This document shows positions 33,376 to 41,461 of a stretch of 64,000 bases of DNA, piece by piece. The stretch is from positions 3,596,001 to 3,660,000 of the forward strand of contig NZ_JADBEM010000001.1 of the NCBI RefSeq assembly GCF_014873875.1, in the 5' to 3' direction. The notes beneath the pieces were generated by a model that saw only the letters and a program-made list of their open reading frames with translations, searched no databases and was not told the origin of the DNA. Made by a program: the position numbers and the translations under genes. Source of the stretch: Actinopolymorpha pittospori (GTDB lineage: Bacteria > Actinomycetota > Actinomycetes > Propionibacteriales > Actinopolymorphaceae). Every line of letters starts with the position of its first letter. The first letter of the stretch is position 1.

Positions 33376-34041
33376 GTGAAGATCCGGGTCTTCCTGGTCG
33401 ACGACCAGGTCCTCGTCCGAGCGGGTTTCACGATGGTGGTCGACTCCCAGCCCGACATGGAGGTCGTGGGCGAGGCCGGCAACGGTGGGGAGGCCCTCGA
33501 GAAGCTCGCCGCGGTCAAGACCGACGTCGTCCTCATGGACGTCCGGATGCCACGGCTGGACGGCGTTGAGGCGACCCGTCAGCTGCGCGCCCGCGGTGGG
33601 GACTCACCGCGCGTCATCGTCCTCACGACCTTCGACCTCGACGAGTACGCCTTCTCCGCGCTCAAGGCAGGAGCATCCGGCTTCCTGCTCAAGGACGCAC
33701 CCCCGACCGACCTGCTCTCCGCCATCCGCGCGGTTCACTCCGGCGATGCCGTGGTCGCGCCCAGCACCACCCGCCGGCTGCTCGAACGCTTCGGGCCCCA
33801 CCTCCCCGACGGCCAGGCCGCCGACGACAAGCGGGTGGCCGGGCTCACCGACCGCGAGCGGGAGGTCCTGCTCGAGGTGGCACGCGGGTTGTCGAACATC
33901 GAGATCGGCGCCCGGCTGTTCCTCGCCGAGGCGACCGTGAAGACCCACGTCGGCCGGATCCTCGCCAAGCTCGGTCTGCGCGACCGGGTGCAGCTGGTGG
34001 TCTTCGCCTACGAGAACGGCCTGGTCCGCGCCGGTCGCTGA
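33376..34041 (+). CDS. LuxR/NarL-family response regulator
   Basis: About 221 residues from the GTG at 33376, which has GGGAG 9 nt upstream; a GTG at 33370 abuts the kinase stop and is also possible. The receiver domain has the acidic pair in FLVDDQVLVRAG, the phospho-acceptor Asp in VVLMDVRMPRLDG, Thr in VIVLTTFDLDEY and Lys in GFLLKDAPP. The C-terminal HTH contains LTDREREVLLEVARGLSN and LFLAEATVKTHVGRILAKLG. It is the cognate partner of the upstream kinase and probably controls the ABC transporter genes that follow. Confidence 0.94.
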   Translation: MKIRVFLVDDQVLVRAGFTMVVDSQPDMEVVGEAGNGGEALEKLAAVKTDVVLMDVRMPRLDGVEATRQLRARGGDSPRVIVLTTFDLDEYAFSALKAGASGFLLKDAPPTDLLSAIRAVHSGDAVVAPSTTRRLLERFGPHLPDGQAADDKRVAGLTDREREVLLEVARGLSNIEIGARLFLAEATVKTHVGRILAKLGLRDRVQLVVFAYENGLVRAGR

Positions 34042-34061
34042 GCGCTGCCCACGAAGCGCTG

Positions 34062-34121
34062 CCCACTGAGCGGGTCCCCACTGAGCGGGTCCCCACTGAG
34101 CGGGTCCCCACTGAGCGGGTC
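34062..34121 (+). repeat. 15-bp tandem repeat, four copies
   Basis: Four identical units of CCCACTGAGCGGGTC lie between the response regulator stop and the ABC transporter operon. A degenerate unit (GCCCACGAAGCGCTG) precedes them. They may be binding sites for the regulator or plain slippage products. Confidence 0.85.
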
Positions 34122-34318
34122 CTCCGCGTACCGCATCCCCTCCGGCATCTCCCCTACGCCTGAGGTCGCACTCCTCCTCCTCACGCCGTACACCAGATCA
34201 CGCCTTCGCGGTGGACGCCCACGAGGCACCCCGAAACCTAGGCTCGGTCCCGCGCTTCGACACCGAGCCGCCCCGCGTGTCCGTGGCAGTCGCGGACCAC
34301 CCTTCGGAGGAGTTCACC

Positions 34319-35071
34319 ATGCAAGCCGCAGATTCCGCGGTTGGCGTCCAACCAGCCGTCAGCGCCGTCGACCTGGTCAAGGTCTACGGCAGCGGGCAGA
34401 CCGCAGTCCGCGCCCTGGACGGCGTCACGATCGGGCTGGACGCCGGTCGCTTCACGGCGATCATGGGCCCGTCCGGCTCGGGGAAGTCGACTCTCATGCA
34501 CTGCCTCGCCGGGCTCGACACCGCGACCTCGGGGACGGTCTCCATCGGCGGCACCGACCTGACCAAGCTGTCCGACCGGCAGCTCACCGTGCTGCGTCGG
34601 GAGCGGGTGGGCTTCGTGTTCCAGGCGTTCAACCTGATGCCCACCCTCACCGCCGAACAGAACATCCTGCTGCCGTTGGAACTCGCCGGCACCACACCCG
34701 ACCGGGCATGGGTGAAGTCGCTCGTCGACGTCCTCGGGTTGGCCGACCGGCTCCGGCACCGGCCCTCGGAGCTCTCCGGTGGCCAGCAGCAGCGGGTCGC
34801 GGTCGCGCGTGCCCTGGTCTCCCGCCCGGACGTGGTCTTCGCCGACGAGCCGACCGGAAACCTCGACTCCCGTACCGGTGCCGAGGTGCTGTCGTTCCTC
34901 CGGCAGTCGGTACGCGAGCTGGGCCAGACCATCGTGATGGTCACCCACGACCCGGTGGCCGCGTCGTACGCCGACCGGGTGGTCCTGGTCGCCGACGGCC
35001 GGTTGGTGAGCGAGCTCGAGGATCCGACGCCGGACACCGTGATCGACGCGATGCGCAAGCTGGGGGCCTGA
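34319..35071 (+). CDS. ABC transporter ATP-binding protein, MacB/LolD type
   Basis: A 250-residue ATPase. Walker A is GPSGSGKSTLMHCLAGLD. FVFQAFNLMPTLTAEQNILL is typical of the MacB/LolD/FtsE branch. The signature is ELSGGQQQRVAVARALVSR, Walker B/D-loop VVFADEPTGNLDSRTG and H-loop VTHDPVAASYADR. The ATG at 34319 follows GGAGGAG by 7 nt; the open frame upstream has no supporting site. It is paired with the large FtsX-type permease 3 bp downstream and lies behind a two-component system, a layout common for peptide-antibiotic or envelope-stress exporters. Confidence 0.94.
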   Translation: MQAADSAVGVQPAVSAVDLVKVYGSGQTAVRALDGVTIGLDAGRFTAIMGPSGSGKSTLMHCLAGLDTATSGTVSIGGTDLTKLSDRQLTVLRRERVGFVFQAFNLMPTLTAEQNILLPLELAGTTPDRAWVKSLVDVLGLADRLRHRPSELSGGQQQRVAVARALVSRPDVVFADEPTGNLDSRTGAEVLSFLRQSVRELGQTIVMVTHDPVAASYADRVVLVADGRLVSELEDPTPDTVIDAMRKLGA

Positions 35072-35074
35072 CCG

Positions 35075-37594
35075 ATGCGTCGGATGATTCTCGCGGCGCT
35101 CCGCGGCCACGCCGGGCGCTACGTCGCGGGCGGGCTCGCGATCATGCTCGGCGTCGCCTTCGTCGCCACCGCCCTGATGGTCACGAACTCCGCCAGTGCG
35201 GCGATGCAGGAGTCCGTCGCCGCGCAGTACTCGCGGGCCGACCTCGTCCTCACCGGTCAGGATGAGCCTCTGACTCCGGCGTTCCTCGGCAAGGTGTCCG
35301 ACATCGACGGGGTGGGCTCCGCCGCCGGCGTGGTTCTGGGCACCCTCAGGGCGACCTACCCCGGCGCCGCGCACCAGTCGAACGTGCAGATGACGGGCCT
35401 GCCCGCCGACCCCGCGCTGCGGTGGCAGCAGGTGTCCGAAGGTCGGCTGCCGGAGCGGGTGAACGAGGTCGCCGTCCCGGAGAGCCTCGCCGCCGACAAG
35501 CACCTGCGGCTGGGCTCGGTCCTGACGCTGCACCTGACCCAGGACCAGGGCCGGGACCAGAACCGGGACCAGCCCCGAGACCAGCCCCTCCGCGTCGTCG
35601 GCACCGTCACCGGCGGTTCGTTCGTCGACGGCATGTCGGTGGTCGTCACCGACCAGGCCATGCGGACCTGGTACACCGACCTCACCTACTCCGAACTGCT
35701 CGTCAAGGCGGCGTCCGGCGTCGATCCGACCGAACTACGGGGGCGGGTCGCCACGGACGTGGCCGGGGCGGCGAAGGTCTACACGCGCGACGAGCGGGTC
35801 AAGGAGGCGGTGACGTCCCTGACCGGCGGCGTCGACGTGTACGGCGCCTTCCTGCTCGGATTCGCGGCGATCGCGGTGTTCGTCGCCACCCTGGTCGTGG
35901 CCAACACGTTCACGATCCTGCTGGCGCAGCGCACCAGGGAGCTGGCGCTGTTGCGCTGCATCGGTGCGGTCCGCGGCCAGGTGTTCGGGTCGGTGATCGT
36001 GGAGTCCCTGCTGCTCGGTCTCGTCGCGTCGCTGGCCGGGATCGGTGTCGGAGTGGGCCTGGCCACGATCGCGATGGAGTTGCTCAGCCGGTCCTCGCTC
36101 GGGCTGCCGCCGGGCGGCCTGCGGCTGACGCCGACGGGGGTCGCGGTGCCGCTCGCGGTCGGCGTCCTCACCACCGTGGTGGCGGCGCTCGTACCGGCCC
36201 GACGGGCGACGAGGGTGTCCCCGTTGGCCGCGCTGCGTCCAGACCTCGCGCCGGCGCCCCGGTCCCGGGCCGGGGTGCTTCGCGCGGTGCTGGCCGCGGT
36301 GTGCTTCCTGGGCGGCGTGGCGGCACTGGTGGCCGCCCCGCGGGCGGGAGACCTCATGCCGGCGCTGCTGGTCGGCGTGGGCGGGGGGCTGTTGTCGTTC
36401 CTGGGCATCCTGTTCGGCGCGCCGATCCTGGTGCCCGCGTTGGTCCGCCTGCTCGGCGGCATCTCCGGTCGGCTGGGCGGAGTGCCGGGCCGGCTCGCGG
36501 TCGGGAACGCCGTTCGCAACCCTCGGCGTACGGCGGCGACGTCCGCGGCCCTGCTGGTCGGCGTCACGCTGATCTCGATGATGACCGTCGGCGCGGCCTC
36601 GGTTCAGGGAACGCTCCACCAGACCCTGGACACGCAGTACCCGCTCGACCTGGCCGTCGACGGCGGCAGCACGGCGCTCCCGGACGGGCTGGTCAGCGAC
36701 GTCGAGAAGATCGACGGGCTCGAGGGCTCCCTGACCGTCACCAGCGCCGGTGTTCGGGCCGGCAGCTCGGGCGAGGGGTCTGAGACCTACGCCTCGGCGG
36801 TCGATCCGGCGGCGGTGCGGAAGGTGTTCCGCGATCCGGCCGGCATCGACGGACTCGCGCCCGGCACGGCGATCCTCGGCCCGTCGACAGCGGGCCAGCT
36901 GGGTGTCCAGGACGGTGGCAGCCTGCGCCTACGCGGCGCGGACGGGCCCGGCATCGACGTGCACGTACGCGTCGTCTCCAACCCCAACACCCCGCAGCTG
37001 CTCCTGGCGAGCGCCGATCTCGCCCGGATCGCTCCGAAGGCACCGGTGACCGGCGTCTGGGCGAAGGTCGCTGAGGGAGCCGACGGCACCAGGGTCGCGG
37101 TGGCGGCCCAGGAGCTCGTCGGGGACAACGACCAGGTGTCACTGCAGGGGGCCGCCGTTGAGCGGGAGCTCTACGACCGGGTGCTGGACATCCTGCTGCT
37201 GATCGCCACCGCCCTGCTCGCGGTCGCCGTACTGATCGCGCTCGTCGGCGTGGGCAACACGCTCAGCCTGTCGGTGATCGAACGGACGCGGGAGCAGGCG
37301 CTGTTGCGCGCGCTCGGACTGACCCGCGGGCAACTGCGGGCCATGCTCGCCAGCGAGGCCGTACTGATCGCGGCGGCGGCGGTGGTCGCGGGCGCGGCGC
37401 TGGGGATCGGGTACGGCTGGGCGGGCGCCCAGATCCTGCTGGGCACGGTGGCGGGCGACGTGAGCCTCGCCATCCCCTGGGACCGGCTGGTCCTGGTCGC
37501 CGTGATCGCGGTCGCGGCCGGACTCGCGGCATCGGTCCTCCCGGCCCGCCGCGCGGTGAAGGTGGCGCCGGCGGCGGCGCTCGGCGACCAGTGA
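35075..37594 (+). CDS. ABC transporter permease, FtsX/MacB type (duplicated FtsX domains)
   Basis: An 839-residue permease. TM1 lies near residues 15-35 (GGLAIMLGVAFVATALMV). A large extracytoplasmic domain contains the insertion with DQGRDQNRDQPRDQPLR. The first FtsX domain (about 255-375) includes AQRTRELALLRCIGAVRGQ. Two or three central membrane segments (about 405-470) follow, then a second extracytoplasmic domain and a second FtsX domain (about 700-835) with IERTREQALLRALGLTRGQ. Ten or so membrane spans fit the actinobacterial long FtsX permeases. It works with the ATPase just upstream; the cargo is unknown. Confidence 0.92.
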   Translation: MRRMILAALRGHAGRYVAGGLAIMLGVAFVATALMVTNSASAAMQESVAAQYSRADLVLTGQDEPLTPAFLGKVSDIDGVGSAAGVVLGTLRATYPGAAHQSNVQMTGLPADPALRWQQVSEGRLPERVNEVAVPESLAADKHLRLGSVLTLHLTQDQGRDQNRDQPRDQPLRVVGTVTGGSFVDGMSVVVTDQAMRTWYTDLTYSELLVKAASGVDPTELRGRVATDVAGAAKVYTRDERVKEAVTSLTGGVDVYGAFLLGFAAIAVFVATLVVANTFTILLAQRTRELALLRCIGAVRGQVFGSVIVESLLLGLVASLAGIGVGVGLATIAMELLSRSSLGLPPGGLRLTPTGVAVPLAVGVLTTVVAALVPARRATRVSPLAALRPDLAPAPRSRAGVLRAVLAAVCFLGGVAALVAAPRAGDLMPALLVGVGGGLLSFLGILFGAPILVPALVRLLGGISGRLGGVPGRLAVGNAVRNPRRTAATSAALLVGVTLISMMTVGAASVQGTLHQTLDTQYPLDLAVDGGSTALPDGLVSDVEKIDGLEGSLTVTSAGVRAGSSGEGSETYASAVDPAAVRKVFRDPAGIDGLAPGTAILGPSTAGQLGVQDGGSLRLRGADGPGIDVHVRVVSNPNTPQLLLASADLARIAPKAPVTGVWAKVAEGADGTRVAVAAQELVGDNDQVSLQGAAVERELYDRVLDILLLIATALLAVAVLIALVGVGNTLSLSVIERTREQALLRALGLTRGQLRAMLASEAVLIAAAAVVAGAALGIGYGWAGAQILLGTVAGDVSLAIPWDRLVLVAVIAVAAGLAASVLPARRAVKVAPAAALGDQ

Positions 37595-37601
37595 GCTCTG
37601 C

Positions 37602-37650
37602 CTGAAGCGGCGCGGGCCCGGAGAGACATCCCGGGCCCGCGCCGCTTCAG
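37602..37650. terminator. Very strong bidirectional hairpin
   Basis: Perfect 20-bp arms (37602-37621 and 37631-37650, beginning CTGAAGCGGCGCGGG) around a 9-nt loop, AGAGACATC. It separates the ABC operon from the convergent DUF1707 gene. Confidence 0.93.
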
Positions 37651-37671
37651 TCTCGAACGCGGGGCGCCGCG

Positions 37672-38280
37672 CTACCGGCCGAAGCCGAAGAGAACGGCGA
37701 GGACGAACCAGAGGGCGACGAAGGCGAGCTCGAGGTAGCCCAGGACCAGGCCGGTGACCGCCAGACCGATGCCGTCACCGTTGGTACGCCGGATCCGGGC
37801 GAGGGCGAGGTGTCCGGTCACCACAGCCGGAACGGCGCTCATGCCCGACGTGCACAGACCCAGAACGGCGCAGGCGATCGAGACCTTGGCGAGCGGCTCG
37901 GTGGCCCGGACCGGAGCGGGCGCGTAGTTGGCCCACGGGTTGGCGAGGGGCGCCGGCGGCGGGGGCGGAACCCGACTTCCGCCGGGGAGTGAGGGATGTC
38001 GCGGTGTGGAGGAGATCCCGGGAACGGGCATGGTCGGCGGGATCACCTGGGTCGGCCCCTGCGGCTGCCCGTTGCCGACGGGGAACGGCGTGGGGCCCAC
38101 CGGGAGGTCGGAGATCAGCTCCTGGAGTTCGCCGTAAGTGCGGGCTTCCATCACGGCGTCGACACGCTCGTGGTGTTCGTTCCAGTCCAGCCGGCCTTCG
38201 GCCAGGGCCGCCTTGAGCACATCGGCCGCACGTTCGCGGTCGGCATCGGACGCCCGCATCGAGTGCCAGTCGGTGCTCAT
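37672..38280 (-). CDS. DUF1707/DUF4190 membrane protein, copy 1
   Basis: 202 residues from the ATG at 38280 (GGGGGTGAC just upstream). The N-terminal DUF1707 domain (RASDADRERAADVLKAALAE; HHERVDAVMEARTYGELQEL) is followed by a Pro-rich linker with PPPPPAPLANPWANY. A DUF4190-type pair of membrane segments comes last (SIACAVLGLCTSGMSAVPAV and GLVLGYLELAFVALWFVLA) with GHLALARIRRTNGDGIGLA between. DUF1707 is a short helical cytoplasmic domain, widespread in actinomycetes and of unknown function. A close paralogue lies directly upstream on the same strand. Confidence 0.88.
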   Translation of the reverse strand: MSTDWHSMRASDADRERAADVLKAALAEGRLDWNEHHERVDAVMEARTYGELQELISDLPVGPTPFPVGNGQPQGPTQVIPPTMPVPGISSTPRHPSLPGGSRVPPPPPAPLANPWANYAPAPVRATEPLAKVSIACAVLGLCTSGMSAVPAVVTGHLALARIRRTNGDGIGLAVTGLVLGYLELAFVALWFVLAVLFGFGR

Positions 38281-38506
38281 GTCACCCCCAGCCGTCGGGG
38301 ACCAGGTCGCCTGGAGACGTCCCGGCGTAGGTTTCCCTCCAGCTATTGTGCCGCCGGATTCCAAGAATGACCGCACTCTCATGCAGACGGTCTGTGAGGT
38401 CGCCCTCAACCGGGGCAATTCGGGCCGCGGCTCGGTGCCCCGCCAGGGTCGTAGGGCCCTGACCCCTCCCCGCGGTGGGCCGGGACTTCACGGCAACCGA
38501 GGGGGT

Positions 38507-39004
38507 CTAACCCCTCAGGACGGCGAGGATCATGAAGAGGGCCGTCCCGAGGACGGGCAGGTAGCCGAGCACCAGGCCGGCGATCGCCATGCCGCGGCCC
38601 TCGGCTCCGGTCTGGTTGATCCGGGACAGCGCCAGGTGGCCGGTGATGATGGCACCGACACCGCTGATGCCGCAGGTGAGTGGCGTGATCGCGCCAAGAA
38701 TCAGCGACGCCTTCGCCAGGGGCTCGCTGGGCCGGATCGGGACCGGCGCGTACTGCGCCCACGGATTGACCTGTTGGGCGGGATAGGCGGGGTTGGCCGA
38801 GGCCGTGGGGAACGGCGACGGTCCGGCGGGCAGGTCGGCGATATGGCGCTGGATCTCGCCGTAGGTCTGGGACTTCATCAGGGCGTCGAGGCGGGCGTGG
38901 TGCTCGGTGGGCGTGAGCCGGCCTTCGGCGTAAGCGGCCTTGAGGATGTCGGCTGCCCGCTCCCGATCAGCGTCCGATGCCCGCATCGAGTGCCAGTTGC
39001 TCAT
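38507..39004 (-). CDS. DUF1707/DUF4190 membrane protein, copy 2
   Basis: 165 residues from the ATG at 39004 (AAGGGGG 8 nt upstream). Same layout as its neighbour: DUF1707 (RASDADRERAADILKAAYAE; TYGEIQRHIADLPAGPSPFP), a shorter linker (VNPWAQYAPVPIRPSEPLAK) and two membrane segments with GHLALSRINQTGAEGRGMA. The first 25 residues are nearly identical to copy 1, so a tandem duplication is likely. The 226-bp gap between the copies holds no recognisable gene. Confidence 0.88.
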   Translation of the reverse strand: MSNWHSMRASDADRERAADILKAAYAEGRLTPTEHHARLDALMKSQTYGEIQRHIADLPAGPSPFPTASANPAYPAQQVNPWAQYAPVPIRPSEPLAKASLILGAITPLTCGISGVGAIITGHLALSRINQTGAEGRGMAIAGLVLGYLPVLGTALFMILAVLRG

Positions 39005-39266
39005 CTGCTGCGCCCCCTTGGCCGGCTCGCGAGACCTGTCGGACAGATTACGTCCTTTTACTCTCTCTCCCATTGTGACGGCTGGCGGGACTCCGGAGTG
39101 CCCCGCGGTCCGGAACCCGTGGTGCCTGTGGACAAACGCGGGGGCGCCGGTAAGTACGCTGGCCGGGCCCGCGGGAATGCGCCGTTTCGCCGGCGGCCGG
39201 CCATGGTGGCGGCCTTTTCCCGGCGTTCTGCCATAACGACGAGTACGTCACGAAAGGCGACAGCCC

Positions 39267-40049
39267 ATGCTGCTCGCGATCGATGTGGGCAACACCCACA
39301 CCGTTCTCGGTCTCTTCGCCGACGCCCGGCTGGTCGAGCACTGGCGGGTCGCGACCGAGGACCGGCGTACGGCGGACGAGCTCGCCGTGCTCGTCGCCGG
39401 CCTGCTCGCCGGTCACCTCGGTCCGGAAGGGGTCAGCGGAGTCGCCGTCTGCTCGACCGTTCCCACGGTGCTGCACGAACTCCGGGAGATGCTGAGCCGG
39501 TACTACGGCGATGTGCTCGGCGTCGTGGTCGAACCCGGCGTCCGGACCGGCGTACCGGTGCTGATGGACAACCCGCGCGAGGTCGGCGCCGACCGGATCG
39601 TCAACGCTCTCGCGGTTTCCGAGCGCTATCGCGGTGCGTGCATCGTGGTCGACTTCGGTACGGCCACCACCTTCGACGTGGTGAGCGCTCGCGGCGAATA
39701 CATCGGAGGGGCGATCGCGCCCGGTATCGAGATCTCGCTCGAGGCACTCGGTCGACGCGGCGCCCAGCTCCGTCGGGTCGAGCTGCTCCGGCCACGCACG
39801 GTCATCGCGAAGAACACCGTGGAGGCGCTCCAGTCCGGGGCGGTCTACGGTTTCGCCGGCCAGGTCGACGGTCTGGTGACGCGGATGATCGCCGAACTCG
39901 GTCTCACCGCCGAGGAGGTCACCGTCGTGGCGACCGGCGGTCTCGCGCCGGTGGTGATCGAGGAGTGCCACACCATCGACGCGCACGAACCGTGGCTCAC
40001 CCTGCACGGACTGCGACTGGTCTACGCAAGGAACCAGCCGGAGAACTGA
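39267..40049 (+). CDS. coaX: Type III pantothenate kinase
   Basis: A 260-residue ASKHA-fold kinase, the first step of coenzyme A synthesis from pantothenate. Motifs: LLAIDVGNTHTVLGLF (phosphate 1), NPREVGADRIVNALA, IVVDFGTATTFDVVSARGEY (phosphate 2) and IGGAIAPGIEISLEAL, all type III-specific. A weak AAAGG lies 11 nt upstream of the ATG. In many actinomycetes coaX follows panC and panD and precedes lysS; here panC/panD are absent and two minus-strand genes intervene before lysS. Confidence 0.96.
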   Translation: MLLAIDVGNTHTVLGLFADARLVEHWRVATEDRRTADELAVLVAGLLAGHLGPEGVSGVAVCSTVPTVLHELREMLSRYYGDVLGVVVEPGVRTGVPVLMDNPREVGADRIVNALAVSERYRGACIVVDFGTATTFDVVSARGEYIGGAIAPGIEISLEALGRRGAQLRRVELLRPRTVIAKNTVEALQSGAVYGFAGQVDGLVTRMIAELGLTAEEVTVVATGGLAPVVIEECHTIDAHEPWLTLHGLRLVYARNQPEN

Positions 40050-40070
40050 TTTCCCCTCTGGTTCCTCTGG

Positions 40071-40394
40071 TCAGGCGCCCGACTGCATTGGCAGGTGTGG
40101 CCAGTGGGCCGATTCGAGCGCGCGCAGCGCCGGCTTGCTGACCATGGACAAAGCGACCTCGAACCCGGTCCGGCGACCCAGGCGTTCGAGTTCGACCAGG
40201 AACTTCACGCCCGGCTCCGTCATGGCCGTGACGTCGCGAAGGTCCACGAGCACCCGCTGGATGTCGACATCCTCCAGTGCCGCCACCTCGCCGAGTGCGA
40301 CGTCCAGGTCCTCCGCCAGCGATTCGTCGATGTCACCGCGCAGGAAAGCGACGAATTCCCGGCTTCCTCGGTCGACCACTTCGATGTCGCCCAT
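40071..40394 (-). CDS. STAS-domain protein lacking the phosphorylatable serine
   Basis: 107 residues from the ATG at 40394, with GGGGAGG 7 nt upstream. The fold matches STAS/anti-sigma-factor-antagonist proteins (FVAFLRGDIDESLAEDLDVA; VLVDLRDVTAMTEPGVKFLV; a C-terminal helix). In SpoIIAA-type proteins the second strand leads into DSSG; here the equivalent is TEPG, so the kinase-target Ser is missing. It is therefore unlikely to be controlled by anti-sigma kinase phosphorylation, unless through the neighbouring Thr. No anti-sigma factor or sigma factor is adjacent. Confidence 0.8.
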   Translation of the reverse strand: MGDIEVVDRGSREFVAFLRGDIDESLAEDLDVALGEVAALEDVDIQRVLVDLRDVTAMTEPGVKFLVELERLGRRTGFEVALSMVSKPALRALESAHWPHLPMQSGA

Positions 40395-40485
40395 TGCGTA
40401 CCTCCCCGGCTCGCGTGGCGAATGTGCCGCTCTCGCCCGCGCCCGCCTCCGGCGCTGGTCGACGTGAGTCGGCACTTCCCCCACG

Positions 40486-41238
40486 CTACGGGGTGGCCTG
40501 CCCCGGACGGTGATGCTCGGTGTCGGGACGAGCCGCCAGAAGAGTGGTCACTTCGGGAATGTCCCGGATCGATTCCCGGAGCAGGCCGGGGAAGTCGGAC
40601 GTCACACCGGCGGTTCCGATCCGCAGGGCGTGCAGGAGTTGGTCAGGGTCGTTGGCGGGCCACCCAATCACCTCCAGACCCTCCCGGCGACACAGGTCGA
40701 CGAATTCCTCGTCGAGGGAGGCGAGGCCGAGGCAGAGCACGTCGATACCCATCGCGCGGGCCTGGTCGACGGATTCTCGCGGCGCCCGCGAGGAGATCAG
40801 CCCGGCACGTATGCCGGGAAAGTAGTCGAGGGTCTCCCGGAGGATCTCGGCCGAGAATGAGGTCACGGTAATCCGGTCGACGAGATTTCGGTCGCGAATT
40901 GTGTCGACGGCAGCACGCGCCGCATCGAACGCCTTGATCTCGGCCTGGATCGGAAGGTCGATGGCGTCGAGGACCTCATCGAACGTCGGGATCGACTCGC
41001 CCTGTCCGGCATCGAGGCCGCGGATCTCCGCCAACGTCATCTCCGCGACGTTGCCTTTTCCGTCGGTTGTCCGGCTCACATCTGCGTCGTGGAGGATCAC
41101 CAGGTGCCCGTCGAGGCTCACCCGCAGGTCGAGTTCGATGGCGCCCGCGCCCTCAGTGACCGCGCGGCGAAAGGACCGAAGGGTGTTCTCGGGTTCGAGG
41201 CCCAGGGCCCCGCGATGTCCGACGAGGGTGAACGTCAC
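40486..41238 (-). CDS. Glycerophosphodiester phosphodiesterase
   Basis: A 250-residue GDPD TIM barrel that hydrolyses glycerophosphodiesters to glycerol-3-phosphate and an alcohol. Catalytic and metal residues are visible: LVGHRGALGLEPENTLRSF (HRG, ExT), AIELDLRVSLDGHLVILHDA (ExD, HD) and later QAEIKAFDA. No signal peptide, so it is intracellular, UgpQ-like. Start GTG 41238. It is transcribed in the same direction as the STAS gene, 91 bp upstream of it, between coaX and lysS. Confidence 0.92.
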   Translation of the reverse strand: MTFTLVGHRGALGLEPENTLRSFRRAVTEGAGAIELDLRVSLDGHLVILHDADVSRTTDGKGNVAEMTLAEIRGLDAGQGESIPTFDEVLDAIDLPIQAEIKAFDAARAAVDTIRDRNLVDRITVTSFSAEILRETLDYFPGIRAGLISSRAPRESVDQARAMGIDVLCLGLASLDEEFVDLCRREGLEVIGWPANDPDQLLHALRIGTAGVTSDFPGLLRESIRDIPEVTTLLAARPDTEHHRPGQATP

Positions 41239-41447
41239 GTCAACCTACCTGTCCGATTCGGCGTTGGAGGACTGGATGTTGGAGGACTACTCGAGGCGCA
41301 TGCGCGGGTTCTCCCCGCGAGTGTCGACCCTCTCACGGTGCGTCGGTGAGAGGAGGTGAGGGGCGCGGGGCCGCAGCCACGGCACAGTCCCTCGGCGCGC
41401 GACTCTTCCCCCGCCACCCCAATAAGGCGGAGAAGGCTCCCACCGCA

Positions 41448-41453
41448 TAATCT
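41448..41453 (+). promoter_or_regulatory. -10 hexamer, leaderless lysS
   Basis: TAATCT ends 8 nt before the ATG at 41462. The intervening TGTGAACT has no Shine-Dalgarno character. Confidence 0.6.
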
Positions 41454-41461
41454 TGTGAACT

